Origin: Bordetella avium
Lineage (GTDB): Bacteria; Pseudomonadota; Gammaproteobacteria; Burkholderiales; Burkholderiaceae_B
DNA: 64,000 nucleotides
Assembly: GCF_034424645.1 (NCBI RefSeq)
Contig: NZ_CP139969.1
Coordinates: 682,001-746,000 of the forward strand
Direction: 5' to 3'
A model generated the notes under the pieces. That model saw only the letters and a program-made list of their open reading frames with translations, was not told where the DNA came from and did no database searches. How positions within the stretch are numbered: the stretch's first letter is position 1; each line of letters starts with the position of its first letter. The position numbers and the translations under genes were made by a program. Positions 46,838 through 54,995 of the stretch are shown here, piece after piece.

Positions 46838-47415
46838 GATATGCTGTGCGAGGCGAGCGTGTAATGGTGGGTCGGAAAGACGCCCTGACGGCGATCCCGC
46901 AAATAGCGCTCCAGCGTGGTCGCTACCGTGCGAAAGGCCAGGTCGCTCCAGGGAATTTCGGCTTCGTCGAAAAAGCGGGCTTCCAGGCTTTCAGGGCCAG
47001 GGTTCAACTCTGGGCCGAGAACCTCGGCCAGATAAAAGAGATGCACCTGTTCTATCTGGGGGACATCAATAATGGTGTAGAGCTGTCCCAGATGAATCTG
47101 CGCTCCGGATTCCTCAAGGGTTTCGCGGCCCGCACCCTGAGCGGTGCTTTCACCCAGTTCCATAAAGCCAGCCGGCAGCGTCCAGCTGTTGTAACGCGGC
47201 TCGATGGCGCGGCGGCATAGCAGGATGCGACCCTCCCAGACGGGGACGGTGCCGACCACCATGCGCGGATTCTGATAGTGAATGGCCCCGCAGTGATCAC
47301 AGACGTCACGTTCACGGTTATCACCCTCGGGCACGCGATGGTGAATGGGGCTGCCGCACTGGCCGCAGAAATTGGCGCGACGTGGGGCCGGGAAGTAGTG
47401 AAGGGGAGCGCTCAT
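46834..47415 (-). CDS. Nudix hydrolase with N-terminal zinc ribbon
   Basis: A 193-residue protein. The N-terminal zinc ribbon has CGQCG and CDHCG. The Nudix box [22 protein letters not shown] (about 95-116) has the REtxEE core. This build resembles NudC/YfaO-like NADH pyrophosphatases but lacks the typical SQPWPFPxS motif. The substrate is unknown. The start at 47415 was chosen over a longer ATG frame because the ribbon then begins near residue 14. Confidence 0.85.
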   Translation of the reverse strand: MSAPLHYFPAPRRANFCGQCGSPIHHRVPEGDNRERDVCDHCGAIHYQNPRMVVGTVPVWEGRILLCRRAIEPRYNSWTLPAGFMELGESTAQGAGRETLEESGAQIHLGQLYTIIDVPQIEQVHLFYLAEVLGPELNPGPESLEARFFDEAEIPWSDLAFRTVATTLERYLRDRRQGVFPTHHYTLASHSIS

Positions 47416-47425
47416 GGTCTCGATT

Positions 47426-48349
47426 CTACCGGTTGCGTCCGTTGCCAGCAGAAGAACTTTGCGTCGCATGGCCGAAATGCGCTTCGAGGTGTTCAACGAA
47501 AGAGCGCACCGTGGGTGAAAGCAGCCGGCGGTGAGGGTAGACCATCATCATGGTGATGACCGGACGCCGGTAATCCGGCAGTACCGGCACAAGGCGTCCT
47601 GCGCGCAGATCGTCTCCGATCAGGAAGTCCGGCTGCAAAATAATGCCATGTCCGGCCAGGGCGGCGGTGCGCAACACGTCGCCGTTATTGGCCCGCATGG
47701 AGGGCGTGATGCGCACCAATGTGGTTTGCCCGTCTTTCTCGAACACCCAATCAGTGCCGCTGCTGGCATAGCTGTAATGCAGGCATTGGTGTTGGCGCAG
47801 TGCTTCGGGTTGGGCGGGCGTGCCGTGCCGCGCCAAATAGGAAGGCGCAGCACATACCTGCAGCGTCTGTGGCGCCAGAGGCCTCGCCACTAGGGACGAG
47901 TCGGTCAAGGGGCCGATGCGCACGGCGACGTCGTAGCCGTCTTGCACCAGGTCGACCACACGGTCGTTCAGATCGAGATCGATGACCACGTCCGGGTAGC
48001 GCTGCAGATAGTCGGCGACCGCCGGGCCCAGATGCAGCACGCCGAAAGAGACTGGGGCCGAGATGCGCAAACGGCCAGTGGGCTGGCTGCTCTGGGCCCG
48101 CAAAGCGAGGTCGATGTCGGCCAGTTCGCTGAGCAAAGGGCGGATGCGTTCATAAAAGGCGCGACCTGCATCCGTCAGATTCAGTTTGCGCGTGGTGCGG
48201 TTGAGCAGCCGCACCCCGTATTTTTCTTCCAGATAGGCAATTTGCCGCGTGACAACCGAGCGCGCCAATCCGGCGCGCTCGGCCGCTGCGGCGAAAGAGC
48301 CCAGTTCTACGACCCGGGCGAAGGTCTGCATGGCGCTGTAGGTGTCCAT
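47426..48349 (-). CDS. LysR-family transcriptional regulator
   Basis: A 307-residue regulator. The winged helix at the N terminus (ARVVELGSFAAAAERAGLARSVVTRQIAYLEEKYGVRLLNRTTRKLNLTDAG) is diagnostic. A periplasmic-binding-like effector domain follows (about 90-300). It is divergent from the DoxX gene across 117 bp, the usual target geometry for LysR proteins. The effector is unknown. Confidence 0.93.
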   Translation of the reverse strand: MDTYSAMQTFARVVELGSFAAAAERAGLARSVVTRQIAYLEEKYGVRLLNRTTRKLNLTDAGRAFYERIRPLLSELADIDLALRAQSSQPTGRLRISAPVSFGVLHLGPAVADYLQRYPDVVIDLDLNDRVVDLVQDGYDVAVRIGPLTDSSLVARPLAPQTLQVCAAPSYLARHGTPAQPEALRQHQCLHYSYASSGTDWVFEKDGQTTLVRITPSMRANNGDVLRTAALAGHGIILQPDFLIGDDLRAGRLVPVLPDYRRPVITMMMVYPHRRLLSPTVRSFVEHLEAHFGHATQSSSAGNGRNR

Positions 48350-48466
48350 ACTATTCCTGTTTCGGCAATAACCATTTGCGATTTTCGCGGTTTATTTCGA
48401 CTTTTGGAATCGACAGAATGCGCCCATCGCCCAATTCGCGATGTGAAGTTTTTTCTGGAGTCACCC

Positions 48467-48871
48467 ATGATCGACAACCGCACTGCGCCCTATGCCGCCT
48501 TGCTTCTGCGCCTGATGCTGGGCGTGATGTACCTAGCCCACGGTCTGACCAAGCTGCTCGTGTTCACCCTGCCCGGCACCGCGCAGTTTTTTGCCAAAAT
48601 CGGTTTCGCCGGCTGGTTAGCCTATCCGGTGACCTTTTTTGAGATCGGCGCCGGCATCTTCCTGATTCTGGGGGTTCTGCCGCGTTGGGTTGCGGCACTG
48701 GCCTTTATCCAACTGCTGGTGGCCTCGTCGGTGCATTTCGGCAATGGCTGGGGCTTTAGCCGTCCCAACGGCGGCTGGGAATATCCGGTTTTCCTCGCCT
48801 TGTCGGCCGCTGTTCTGGTCTTGTTGGGCGATGGCAAATTCGCCTTGGTCCGTAGCGGCCGCCGCGCCTAA
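48467..48871 (+). CDS. DoxX-family membrane protein
   Basis: A 134-residue protein with four hydrophobic helices and the DoxX opening LLLRLMLGVMYLAHGLTKLL. GFAGWLAYPVTFFEIGAGIFLILGVLPR is the second conserved block. GGAG six bases before the ATG. DoxX proteins are linked to thiol/quinone redox and membrane oxidative stress. It diverges from lysR, which probably controls it. Confidence 0.88.
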   Translation: MIDNRTAPYAALLLRLMLGVMYLAHGLTKLLVFTLPGTAQFFAKIGFAGWLAYPVTFFEIGAGIFLILGVLPRWVAALAFIQLLVASSVHFGNGWGFSRPNGGWEYPVFLALSAAVLVLLGDGKFALVRSGRRA

Positions 48872-49416
48872 TCGGCGCAAAAACCGAGCAGGCCGGGCAG
48901 TTCGCCGGCCTGCGCCTGCCGCAGCCTGGCCTGCCCGCCCGGGCCTTGCACGGTCTGCGGGAGGTCCAGCCCTGCATCCAGCAATGGACGGCCATCGGGC
49001 AAGGACAGCCGATCCAAAAGGGCGGCCAGATCCCGGTCATCGACCAGCGCGGGTCCCAGATCCGTATCCGCCCAAAGCTGGCCGGACTCATCCAGCCACC
49101 ATGTCTGCACCTGCCGTACCGGCAGATGATTGTGCGTGATCAGGCCTGTGGCCTGGTCGTCCAGACGCAGCACATAGGGTGCGCCCTCCAGCCTGACGTA
49201 CACCCGCTGCGGCCCGTTCTGAAAAAACCAGCGGCCGTTTTCATCTGATGCATAGTTGCGATCTATGAAGGCCAGGATCTGCGGATTGCCAATGGCCTCG
49301 GCCTCACCCTGGTTGGGGTGCAGCCGCCAGCGGCCGCGTTTGTCCAGGGACAGCCAGCCGTATACGGCGGGGACATTGGGCCAGCGCTGCAAGGCCTCGA
49401 TAACGGATTGATCCAT
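48868..49416 (-). CDS. Conserved hypothetical protein (DUF2946-like)
   Basis: A 182-residue soluble protein opening DQSVIEALQRWPNVPAVYGWLSLD, followed by NRNYASDENGRWFFQNGPQRVYVRLE. I recognise this pattern from betaproteobacterial proteins annotated as DUF2946-type but cannot check it. No catalytic motif is visible. The start at 49416 was chosen because the upstream extension runs through the tRNA fragment. Its stop overlaps the DoxX gene by 4 bp on the opposite strand. It is the last host gene before the prophage. Confidence 0.6.
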   Translation of the reverse strand: MDQSVIEALQRWPNVPAVYGWLSLDKRGRWRLHPNQGEAEAIGNPQILAFIDRNYASDENGRWFFQNGPQRVYVRLEGAPYVLRLDDQATGLITHNHLPVRQVQTWWLDESGQLWADTDLGPALVDDRDLAALLDRLSLPDGRPLLDAGLDLPQTVQGPGGQARLRQAQAGELPGLLGFCAD

Positions 49417-49522
49417 GGCGTAAGTATCGCTGATAGCCGCCTGTTGAGTCAGGGCGGGTCTGTCAGGGTGGGTCTGTTCGGCCCAAACGGCGAGCGCCTG
49501 GCGGGGCCGGCGCTCAGAAACG

Positions 49523-49552
49523 AACAAGGCCCACATTGCTGTGGGCCTTGTT
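49523..49552 (-). terminator. Terminator of the original tRNA-Cys gene
   Basis: AACAAGGCCCAC (49523-49534) pairs perfectly with GTGGGCCTTGTT (49541-49552), loop ATTGCT. On the minus strand it follows the tRNA 3' end by 5 bases and runs into TCGTTTCTG. This terminator stayed with the displaced 3' fragment. Confidence 0.85.
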
Positions 49553-49557
49553 GAATT

Positions 49558-49602
49558 TGGAGGCGCAAGCCGGAATCGAACCGACGTACACGGATTTGCA
49601 AT
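49558..49602 (-). tRNA. tRNA-Cys 3' half at the prophage attachment site (attL side)
   Basis: Read on the minus strand: anticodon loop TTGCAAA (anticodon GCA), variable loop, T arm GTCGG-TTCGATT-CCGGC, acceptor strand TTGCGCC, discriminator T and encoded CCA (49558-49560). The 5' side of the anticodon stem does not pair (CCGCA where ACGGA is expected), and no D arm or 5' acceptor strand exists. The gene is therefore only a 3' half. This is the expected left junction of an element inserted into tRNA-Cys, with an intact hybrid gene at its far end. Confidence 0.85.
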
Positions 49603-49691
49603 GCGGTGTGACTGTACGGGTATACAGCGTTCCCCCAGTGGGCGCCCCCCCTTAAATCCACGCCAAAACGACCGCAAAACCCAGGGCAGTG

Positions 49692-50663
49692 TCAGGATTT
49701 TCCCATACGCTTTTGGGAGATTGCGCCCAGGGCGTCAGCTAGGTTTTCGGTGGACAAGTGCGAGTACCGTGCCGTGGATCGTGCGCTCTTGTGGCCTAGC
49801 ACTTTGCCCACTGTGTAGAGCGGCGTGCCTGCCTGGACCATGGCGCTGGCGGTTGAGTGCCGTAAATCGTGAAAGTGCAGGCCTGGCCTATTCACGGCCT
49901 CGGCCGCCTTCCGGAACCAGATCATCATAGACCGATAGCTGATCTTCGGCGGTAGGTGCCTGCTCGCGTATCGGGCAATTTTTGGCAGCATGGGCACGAC
50001 CCTTCTGTCGCCGTTTTTTGTATCTTCGAGGACGAATCGCCCTGGCTCGACCCTGGCGGCCCAGATCTCACCTTTTCGCATGCCAGTATAAAACGCGATC
50101 AGGATCAGTGCGCGCGCTGGCCGACGTTTGCAAGCCCTGGCCAACTGCAGGGCCTGTCGCCTGGTCAGGTACTCATGCCGCTCATTTCGCACTTCCGGCA
50201 TGGCCAGATGCTGCCCAGGATCTGGCATGTTAAGCCGTTTCGTTTTCCAGTAAAAACGGCAGGCTGCGCGTAGCAATACGATGCGTTGCCTGACTGTCGC
50301 GGGCGCCAGTCTTTTCAGACCGGCTTCAGTGATTTTTTCGCAAACTTCGGATAAATCACTGAAGCGTTTGCCCTCGTAATACTCGAACACTGCTGCCAGA
50401 TGCCCCATGGCCGTGGCATGCGATTTCAGCTCGGATTTCTTTTCTAGGTAGGTCTGTACCGCCGCTTCGATCAACGGGGACTCCTGCTTGATCCCTTGGG
50501 CTATCGCGTAGAGGCGGCTGCTTTCCTCCCGGTCGAATGCGTCTGCCTGAGCTTGACTCCATGCTTTTGGAAGAAGTTTCGTAGCCCGGACGCGCCGGCC
50601 GGAGATAATGCGGTCGAACTCAAAGCGATATCGACGGCGGCTTTTATCGAAGTAGATCGACAT
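49692..50663 (-). CDS. int: Phage tyrosine integrase
   Basis: A 323-residue site-specific recombinase. Residues 1-55 form an arm-type binding domain, 60-150 the core-binding domain. The catalytic domain has Arg in TGMRKGEIW near 193, HDLRH near 265, and GHKSARSTARYSH near 288 with the nucleophilic Tyr. It lies 90 bp from the tRNA-Cys junction, as expected for an integrase acting there. Its first 163 bases overlap the end of the excisionase gene in another frame. Confidence 0.95.
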   Translation of the reverse strand: MSIYFDKSRRRYRFEFDRIISGRRVRATKLLPKAWSQAQADAFDREESSRLYAIAQGIKQESPLIEAAVQTYLEKKSELKSHATAMGHLAAVFEYYEGKRFSDLSEVCEKITEAGLKRLAPATVRQRIVLLRAACRFYWKTKRLNMPDPGQHLAMPEVRNERHEYLTRRQALQLARACKRRPARALILIAFYTGMRKGEIWAARVEPGRFVLEDTKNGDRRVVPMLPKIARYASRHLPPKISYRSMMIWFRKAAEAVNRPGLHFHDLRHSTASAMVQAGTPLYTVGKVLGHKSARSTARYSHLSTENLADALGAISQKRMGKS

Positions 50664-50818
50664 GAGTTTTCGTATTCCTCAACGTCAGAGGATTGAAATC
50701 GGATTTGGCGGCCTACCCGGTAGCATGGGATTGGGCCTCCTGGTGCGGCTAGGCGCCGTGCCGTGTTGGGGCTGATCCGCAACCTAACCGCCACATCGGC
50801 GGGCGTAAGAATAGCCAT
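50501..50818 (-). CDS. xis: Excisionase-like helix-turn-helix protein
   Basis: A 105-residue protein. The first 55 residues (AILTPADVAVRLRISPNTARRLAAPGGPIPCYRVGRQIRFQSSDVEEY) are a MerR/excisionase-type winged helix (HTH_17). The last 50 residues are encoded in DNA that also encodes the integrase start, and may be a translational read-on rather than a folded domain. GGAGG four bases upstream fixes the ATG at 50818. It directs excision together with Int. Confidence 0.85.
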   Translation of the reverse strand: MAILTPADVAVRLRISPNTARRLAAPGGPIPCYRVGRQIRFQSSDVEEYENSCRSTSIKAAVDIALSSTALSPAGASGLRNFFQKHGVKLRQTHSTGRKAAASTR

Positions 50819-50885
50819 ATCGCCTCCAAAACAAAGCCCGCATCTGGCGGGCATTGGTGTGTTGCTCGATGGTTGACCGCTTGCA

Positions 50886-50993
50886 TCAGCGGCAATGCCT
50901 TTGTCGTTTGTTTGCCCGCAGGAGCGGGGCCGCACCTGCAATTGCGCCGATGATTATTGCGAGGGGTAGTGCCAAGAGGTAAAGGGCAGCCAT
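50886..50993 (-). CDS. 35-residue single-helix membrane peptide
   Basis: A short frame of 35 codons: AALYLLALPLAIIIGAIAG forms one hydrophobic helix, followed by a basic tail (RANKRQRHCR). AAGGA lies nine bases before the ATG. The inside-positive tail predicts a membrane protein. Function unknown. Confidence 0.5.
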   Translation of the reverse strand: MAALYLLALPLAIIIGAIAGAAPLLRANKRQRHCR

Positions 50994-51078
50994 GTTGTTT
51001 TGTCCTTGTTTTATGCGAGGGGCCTCCAAGCATTACAAGTGGTGTCCAGCATTCGCTGGATAGCGTCATCGATCATGA

Positions 51079-51285
51079 TCAGCAGTGCTCGTCCGCGACG
51101 ATGCCGGTGGGTGCGGTCCCAACCATTAGAGAATTTCGAATGGTTGGGAGGCGCAGCTTCTCCAGAACGGCGGATTCGATGGCGCGGGCGAATTTGGTCA
51201 GCGCATACGGGTCGCGCTGCTCGTGGCCGAATAGCTGCAGAATCTCCGCATCCGTGAGTACGGTCTGTTTGATGTTGGGGGTCAT
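51079..51285 (-). CDS. Hypothetical phage protein (68 aa)
   Basis: Opens TPNIKQTVLTDAEILQLFG and is predicted soluble and helical. The segment DAEILQLFGHEQRDPYALTKFARAIESAVLEKL looks like a compact helical fold. Its ATG overlaps the stop codon of the upstream gene (ATGA). No family recognised. Confidence 0.6.
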   Translation of the reverse strand: MTPNIKQTVLTDAEILQLFGHEQRDPYALTKFARAIESAVLEKLRLPTIRNSLMVGTAPTGIVADEHC

Positions 51286-51503
51286 CAGTCTGCCCTCGCT
51301 ATTTCGTTGATCGTGTAATGGAGGTCATCCAGGCTCACGCAGGGATCGCCCTCAAAGGCTTTGTCGGCCTCGCTTGCGATCACTTCGGACTCCTCGTGAC
51401 TGAGGCCGCGCAGCCAGCGGCAACCCAGATATACCTGGCCCCAGAGGTTGGGGGCTGCCAGTGCGGTATCGGCCAGCCCAGGGCATGTGGTGTTGGGGGT
51501 CAT
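51285..51503 (-). CDS. Hypothetical phage protein (72 aa)
   Basis: Opens [26 protein letters not shown]. It is acidic and soluble. The ATG overlaps the stop of the 386-residue gene and its own stop overlaps the next start, so it belongs to a coupled chain. It shares the TPN opening with the next protein. No family recognised. Confidence 0.6.
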   Translation of the reverse strand: MTPNTTCPGLADTALAAPNLWGQVYLGCRWLRGLSHEESEVIASEADKAFEGDPCVSLDDLHYTINEIARAD

Positions 51504-52660
51504 GCTGTCTCTCCTTCGCCCTGCTTGGCGACAATTGCGTCGAGCTCGTCAAGCGCCAGACACAGCGCAGCAGCTAAATGTGACGGCACGGAAACACCCA
51601 AGCTTTCATCACCGGACTCAAAGCTTGCGTCCATAGCCGCCCTGGCGTTTTCGATGACGCCCCAAGCCAGCGCATCCCGCGCATCTGCGGCAGTGCTGGC
51701 CTGGGGCGCGGCATTGAGCGGTTCCGTCTTGCTGTCGTCGATCAGATCCCGCATTACGTCCGCCCGGTGCCAGCCAAGGTACTTCACTGGCAGATCGCCG
51801 GACGCGATTCGCTCCTGAATGAAGTCGGTCTTGTCTAACCATTCATCCAAAGCGGCGTTCACCTCCCCGGCTACAGGGGCTAGGGTGCCACCCGTATATC
51901 CAGTATTGGCGCGGCTTTCCGGCCGGTTCTGGGTCGATTGGGCGCCATTCTCCCCGGCTACAGGGGCGCTTGCCAGGGCGGCACGGTAGTTCTTGGCAAT
52001 ATTGGATAACACCGTCTCTGCGGACTTGCTCCATGACTGTTTGTCCGTGGGGTTTGATGCCGACGCTTTACAGTAAAGCTGATCACCGTAAGCTTTGACC
52101 AGATCAACGTGGTTCTGGATCGCCGCCCGCTCATCGCCCACAAGGGCGCGCTCGTCTGCGGCAGGGGGAGCGGCTGGCTTCGGGGTTCGCTTTCGCGCTC
52201 CGTCCCATGAATCAGATCCATCGTCAACCAAGCGGGGAGCCTTCTTCGCCACCGGCTCCGCGCTCACAGCAGTGGCGGCGGGGCGGCTGGCGCGGTCGTA
52301 GCGTTGAGAGCGGAGCTGCATAAGAACGTGGCGCTCAAGACCGACCCAAGCGCTCTTCGCCTGGGCCGGTCCGATTTGTCGCTGTTCGGCCCAATGGAAG
52401 GCTGCGTCAAGAATGCGCTGTGCGCTGAAACGCAGGCTTTCGTCCATCTCCCCAGGATGCCCGGATAACTGGACAGTGGCTTCAGTATCCGCCCCAGGGC
52501 TGGGCGCTGCCGCCAGCATGGCAGCGTAGGCGTCCTGCATTTCGTGATCGTCGATTGCCCGGCTCTTGCTGTACCACGCCTCGGCAAAGGCGATGGACAT
52601 ATCGAGGGTCATTTCGGCCGGAACCAGACGCCAGCCGTGAGGGATAGCTTGATTGGTCAT
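51500..52660 (-). CDS. Modular hypothetical phage protein (386 aa)
   Basis: An Ala-rich soluble protein. The first 50 residues ([24 protein letters not shown]) resemble a short domain common in early phage proteins. Two copies of APVAGE, encoded by identical 18-base stretches at 51863-51880 and 51950-51967, bracket a short linker, so the protein looks like modules joined by repeats. It overlaps the rdgC stop codon (ATGA). Function unknown. Confidence 0.65.
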   Translation of the reverse strand: MTNQAIPHGWRLVPAEMTLDMSIAFAEAWYSKSRAIDDHEMQDAYAAMLAAAPSPGADTEATVQLSGHPGEMDESLRFSAQRILDAAFHWAEQRQIGPAQAKSAWVGLERHVLMQLRSQRYDRASRPAATAVSAEPVAKKAPRLVDDGSDSWDGARKRTPKPAAPPAADERALVGDERAAIQNHVDLVKAYGDQLYCKASASNPTDKQSWSKSAETVLSNIAKNYRAALASAPVAGENGAQSTQNRPESRANTGYTGGTLAPVAGEVNAALDEWLDKTDFIQERIASGDLPVKYLGWHRADVMRDLIDDSKTEPLNAAPQASTAADARDALAWGVIENARAAMDASFESGDESLGVSVPSHLAAALCLALDELDAIVAKQGEGETA

Positions 52661-53559
52661 GTGCTTTCCTTCTCGCCACCAAGGGCGTCGATCAGATCGG
52701 CCAGCAGCCTTGCCAGCTCGCCGGTCATAAGGGCGAAGTCAGAGTCAAAACGCTCGTCGGCGTTGGCGCCCAGGTCGTCGGGCCGCTCCTTGAGCACGTC
52801 CAGCGGCGTCACGCGCTTGATATCCAGGGATTCGGTCAGCACGAAAGACACGCGATCAGCCCAGGTCATGGCAAGGCGGGTGCATTGCTTGCCTGACTGG
52901 ATATGCCTGCGGGCGTCGTCTGTGTCGATGCTGTGCTTGACGTAGCGCACGGCGGCGCGGCTTTCGCCCGAGGCGCGCAGCTCGGTGTCCTGGTCAATGG
53001 TGAAGTTGGCCGGGGCTTCGTCCTCTGCCAGCCAGCCGGTCATGGCTGCGGCGGGCGACTGCGCGACGTAGAGATTTTCCAGCGGCAGCGGGTCAACGGT
53101 CTTAACCAGCAGGCCTATTACCTCATCTGCGCGGGCGCTGGATGCCGCGTCGATCACCAGCCAGCGGTGCTGTGTGTCGATCCACACCCGCGTATCGCGG
53201 TAGACGGACAGGGCGCGGGGTAGCAGTTCTTCGGTGACGCGCTCCTTGATTTCTTTCATCTGCTTGCGGCCGGGCTTGTAGCCCTCCTGCTCTTCGATTT
53301 CCTGAGCGCGGGCGCGGGCCACTTGATTCACGACGGTGGACGGCAGCAGCTTCTTTTCAGAGCGCAAGACCAGCAGGATTTGCCCATTCAAGACATGAGC
53401 GAACAGGCCAGTATCGCGGGGCGATACCCAGCCCAGGCGCTGCATTTCGAGGTTATTTCCGGGCTGGTAGGCATGCTTGGCCAGCGCAGCTTCGAGCGTT
53501 TCGCCCAGGCACGACCAAGCGCCCGAAAGGCGGTAAACCTTTAGGTTTTTGAACCACAT
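52657..53559 (-). CDS. rdgC: Recombination-associated protein RdgC
   Basis: A 300-residue DNA-binding protein of the ring-forming RdgC family. It opens [53 protein letters not shown] and [31 protein letters not shown] are its best conserved blocks. RdgC binds double-stranded DNA and limits RecA. In a phage operon with recT and an exonuclease it likely tunes recombination of phage DNA. Confidence 0.93.
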   Translation of the reverse strand: MWFKNLKVYRLSGAWSCLGETLEAALAKHAYQPGNNLEMQRLGWVSPRDTGLFAHVLNGQILLVLRSEKKLLPSTVVNQVARARAQEIEEQEGYKPGRKQMKEIKERVTEELLPRALSVYRDTRVWIDTQHRWLVIDAASSARADEVIGLLVKTVDPLPLENLYVAQSPAAAMTGWLAEDEAPANFTIDQDTELRASGESRAAVRYVKHSIDTDDARRHIQSGKQCTRLAMTWADRVSFVLTESLDIKRVTPLDVLKERPDDLGANADERFDSDFALMTGELARLLADLIDALGGEKEST

Positions 53560-53570
53560 AATGCAGACCT

Positions 53571-53777
53571 CTACGGCTGTTGTTCGGTGAGTTGGTAAAC
53601 GGTTCGGCCTGTCAGCAGGTCGGTGTCTTTGTAGGCAACTTGCAAAAATGAATACCCTTGCCGGGCAGCCAGCCGCGCCCAATCAATCGCAAACTGCGGC
53701 GCGCTGTATTCGGCGCTTAGTTCAACTTGGGGGGGCAGCAAGCGCGCGTGCCCGCGCTTTCTCGATACGCAGCGCAT
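53571..53777 (-). CDS. Hypothetical phage protein (up to 68 aa)
   Basis: The C-terminal 55 residues ([42 protein letters not shown]) look like a real small folded protein. The N terminus is basic and overlaps the upstream 55-residue gene in another frame, so the true start may be a TTG near 53741. It lies 11 bp upstream of rdgC. Confidence 0.5.
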   Translation of the reverse strand: MRCVSRKRGHARLLPPQVELSAEYSAPQFAIDWARLAARQGYSFLQVAYKDTDLLTGRTVYQLTEQQP

Positions 53778-53889
53778 GGGCCTCGGGGGTTGTGCGGCGC
53801 TTCAGGCGGCGCTCCTGGGCGCTCACTTGGGTTGATATGAGTTGATCTATCCGCCCAGGGCGGACACCTAAGACGACAAATCCAGGCAT
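53722..53889 (-). CDS. Hypothetical basic phage protein (55 aa)
   Basis: A 55-residue frame opening PGFVVLGVRPGRIDQL and ending in an Arg/Ala-rich helix ([20 protein letters not shown]). GGAG seven bases before the ATG gives support. It overlaps the next gene by about 56 bp. No family recognised. Confidence 0.5.
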   Translation of the reverse strand: MPGFVVLGVRPGRIDQLISTQVSAQERRLKRRTTPEAHALRIEKARARALAAPPS

Positions 53890-53967
53890 ATCGGGACTCC
53901 AGGTGGGAAGAGGGGGAGGGCAGCGCCAGTAGATGGCCTCCGTTGGTTGTGGCGCCGCCCTGGGGGA

Positions 53968-54984
53968 TCAGTCCGCCGAGGTCAGCTCGGCGCGGCGGTT
54001 CTGGTAGGCGCGTTGCAGTGCGTCGTAATGCTCATCCGGGGCATCGCGCAGGCTGTCGCCAACCAGGTCGAGCGCGTCGAGGCTTGCCGCGTCTGCGATC
54101 TGCTGGAACAGGGGGGAGGGGTCGTAGGTGATCGCCGCCGGCGCGGCGTCGTCATCACCCGGTGCGGGCGTGATGTATTCGCCCTCCAGAACGTTGTCCA
54201 GTGCTTGCGATTCGCCGCGAGCGTTCAGCTCGTCCAGTGCGGCGGCGTTGGCCAGCTCAATGCTGACAGGCAGATATTTAAAGAGGCGGCGCAGCACGGT
54301 CTTGCGGCCCATCTCTGCAAAGTGCGCACCCCAGGGGCTAGCGTCGGTCTTTTTGGCCCGTACGGCCTGCTGCCAGCCTTGCGAGGCGTTGCGAATCTCG
54401 ATGATCTGCTGCTCGCTCATCACCTCGAAGGCGTGGCCGCCACCGACCAGCTTGGCGACTGCATAGAAAGCGATGATGGCGCCGCGTTCGCCCATGGCCG
54501 GCTTGTGCTCCAGCTTTTCATCCAGGCCGTAGGCATATTCAAAATGATCGTTCTCGTGTACGGCATGGGCGGCGATGCTCACGATCTGGCCGGATCGGCG
54601 GGCGAGGTCGATCAGTCCCTTGTAGCCCAGGACAATCTGAACCTCGATCTTGTCTGTCACCCAATCATTCCCTTGCTTGCGGCGCTTCTCGAAGGGGATC
54701 AAGTAGGCGTGGCCAAGGGGGGTGTTCGGCTCCAGACCAAGCTGCGAGCACTGCACAACCGCGCCCATCAAGGATTCGACCGTGCAACCCATCAGCTTCG
54801 GCGTGGTGCGTAGCGCGCCCAGTGCGATTTTCAGCATACGGTCGGCGCTGACGTGGCGCGGTAGCACGGCGGCCAGCGTGGACTTTTGGGAATCAAAAAA
54901 TGCCTTTACCTGGCCGATGCCGGCCTGCGAGGCGACCATCTTGGATGTTTTCTTGAGGTCAGCGAGGGAGGTGGTTTGCGACAT
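53968..54984 (-). CDS. recT: RecT-family single-strand annealing protein
   Basis: A 338-residue recombinase. The core (LPRHVSADRMLKIALGALRTTPKLMGCTVESLMGAVVQCSQLGLEPNTPLGHAYLIPF and QIVLGYKGLIDLARRSGQI) is typical of RecT/Bet-like annealing proteins. The C-terminal third is acidic and Ala-rich, probably a flexible tail. AGGA six bases before the ATG fixes the start. It works with the upstream exonuclease on 3' single strands. Confidence 0.93.
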   Translation of the reverse strand: MSQTTSLADLKKTSKMVASQAGIGQVKAFFDSQKSTLAAVLPRHVSADRMLKIALGALRTTPKLMGCTVESLMGAVVQCSQLGLEPNTPLGHAYLIPFEKRRKQGNDWVTDKIEVQIVLGYKGLIDLARRSGQIVSIAAHAVHENDHFEYAYGLDEKLEHKPAMGERGAIIAFYAVAKLVGGGHAFEVMSEQQIIEIRNASQGWQQAVRAKKTDASPWGAHFAEMGRKTVLRRLFKYLPVSIELANAAALDELNARGESQALDNVLEGEYITPAPGDDDAAPAAITYDPSPLFQQIADAASLDALDLVGDSLRDAPDEHYDALQRAYQNRRAELTSAD

Positions 54985-54995
54985 GGTTGGTCCTG

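Noticed and set aside
49558-49620. A complete tRNA-Cys gene
   Set aside because: There is no D arm or 5' acceptor strand and the anticodon stem does not pair; only the 3' half is present.
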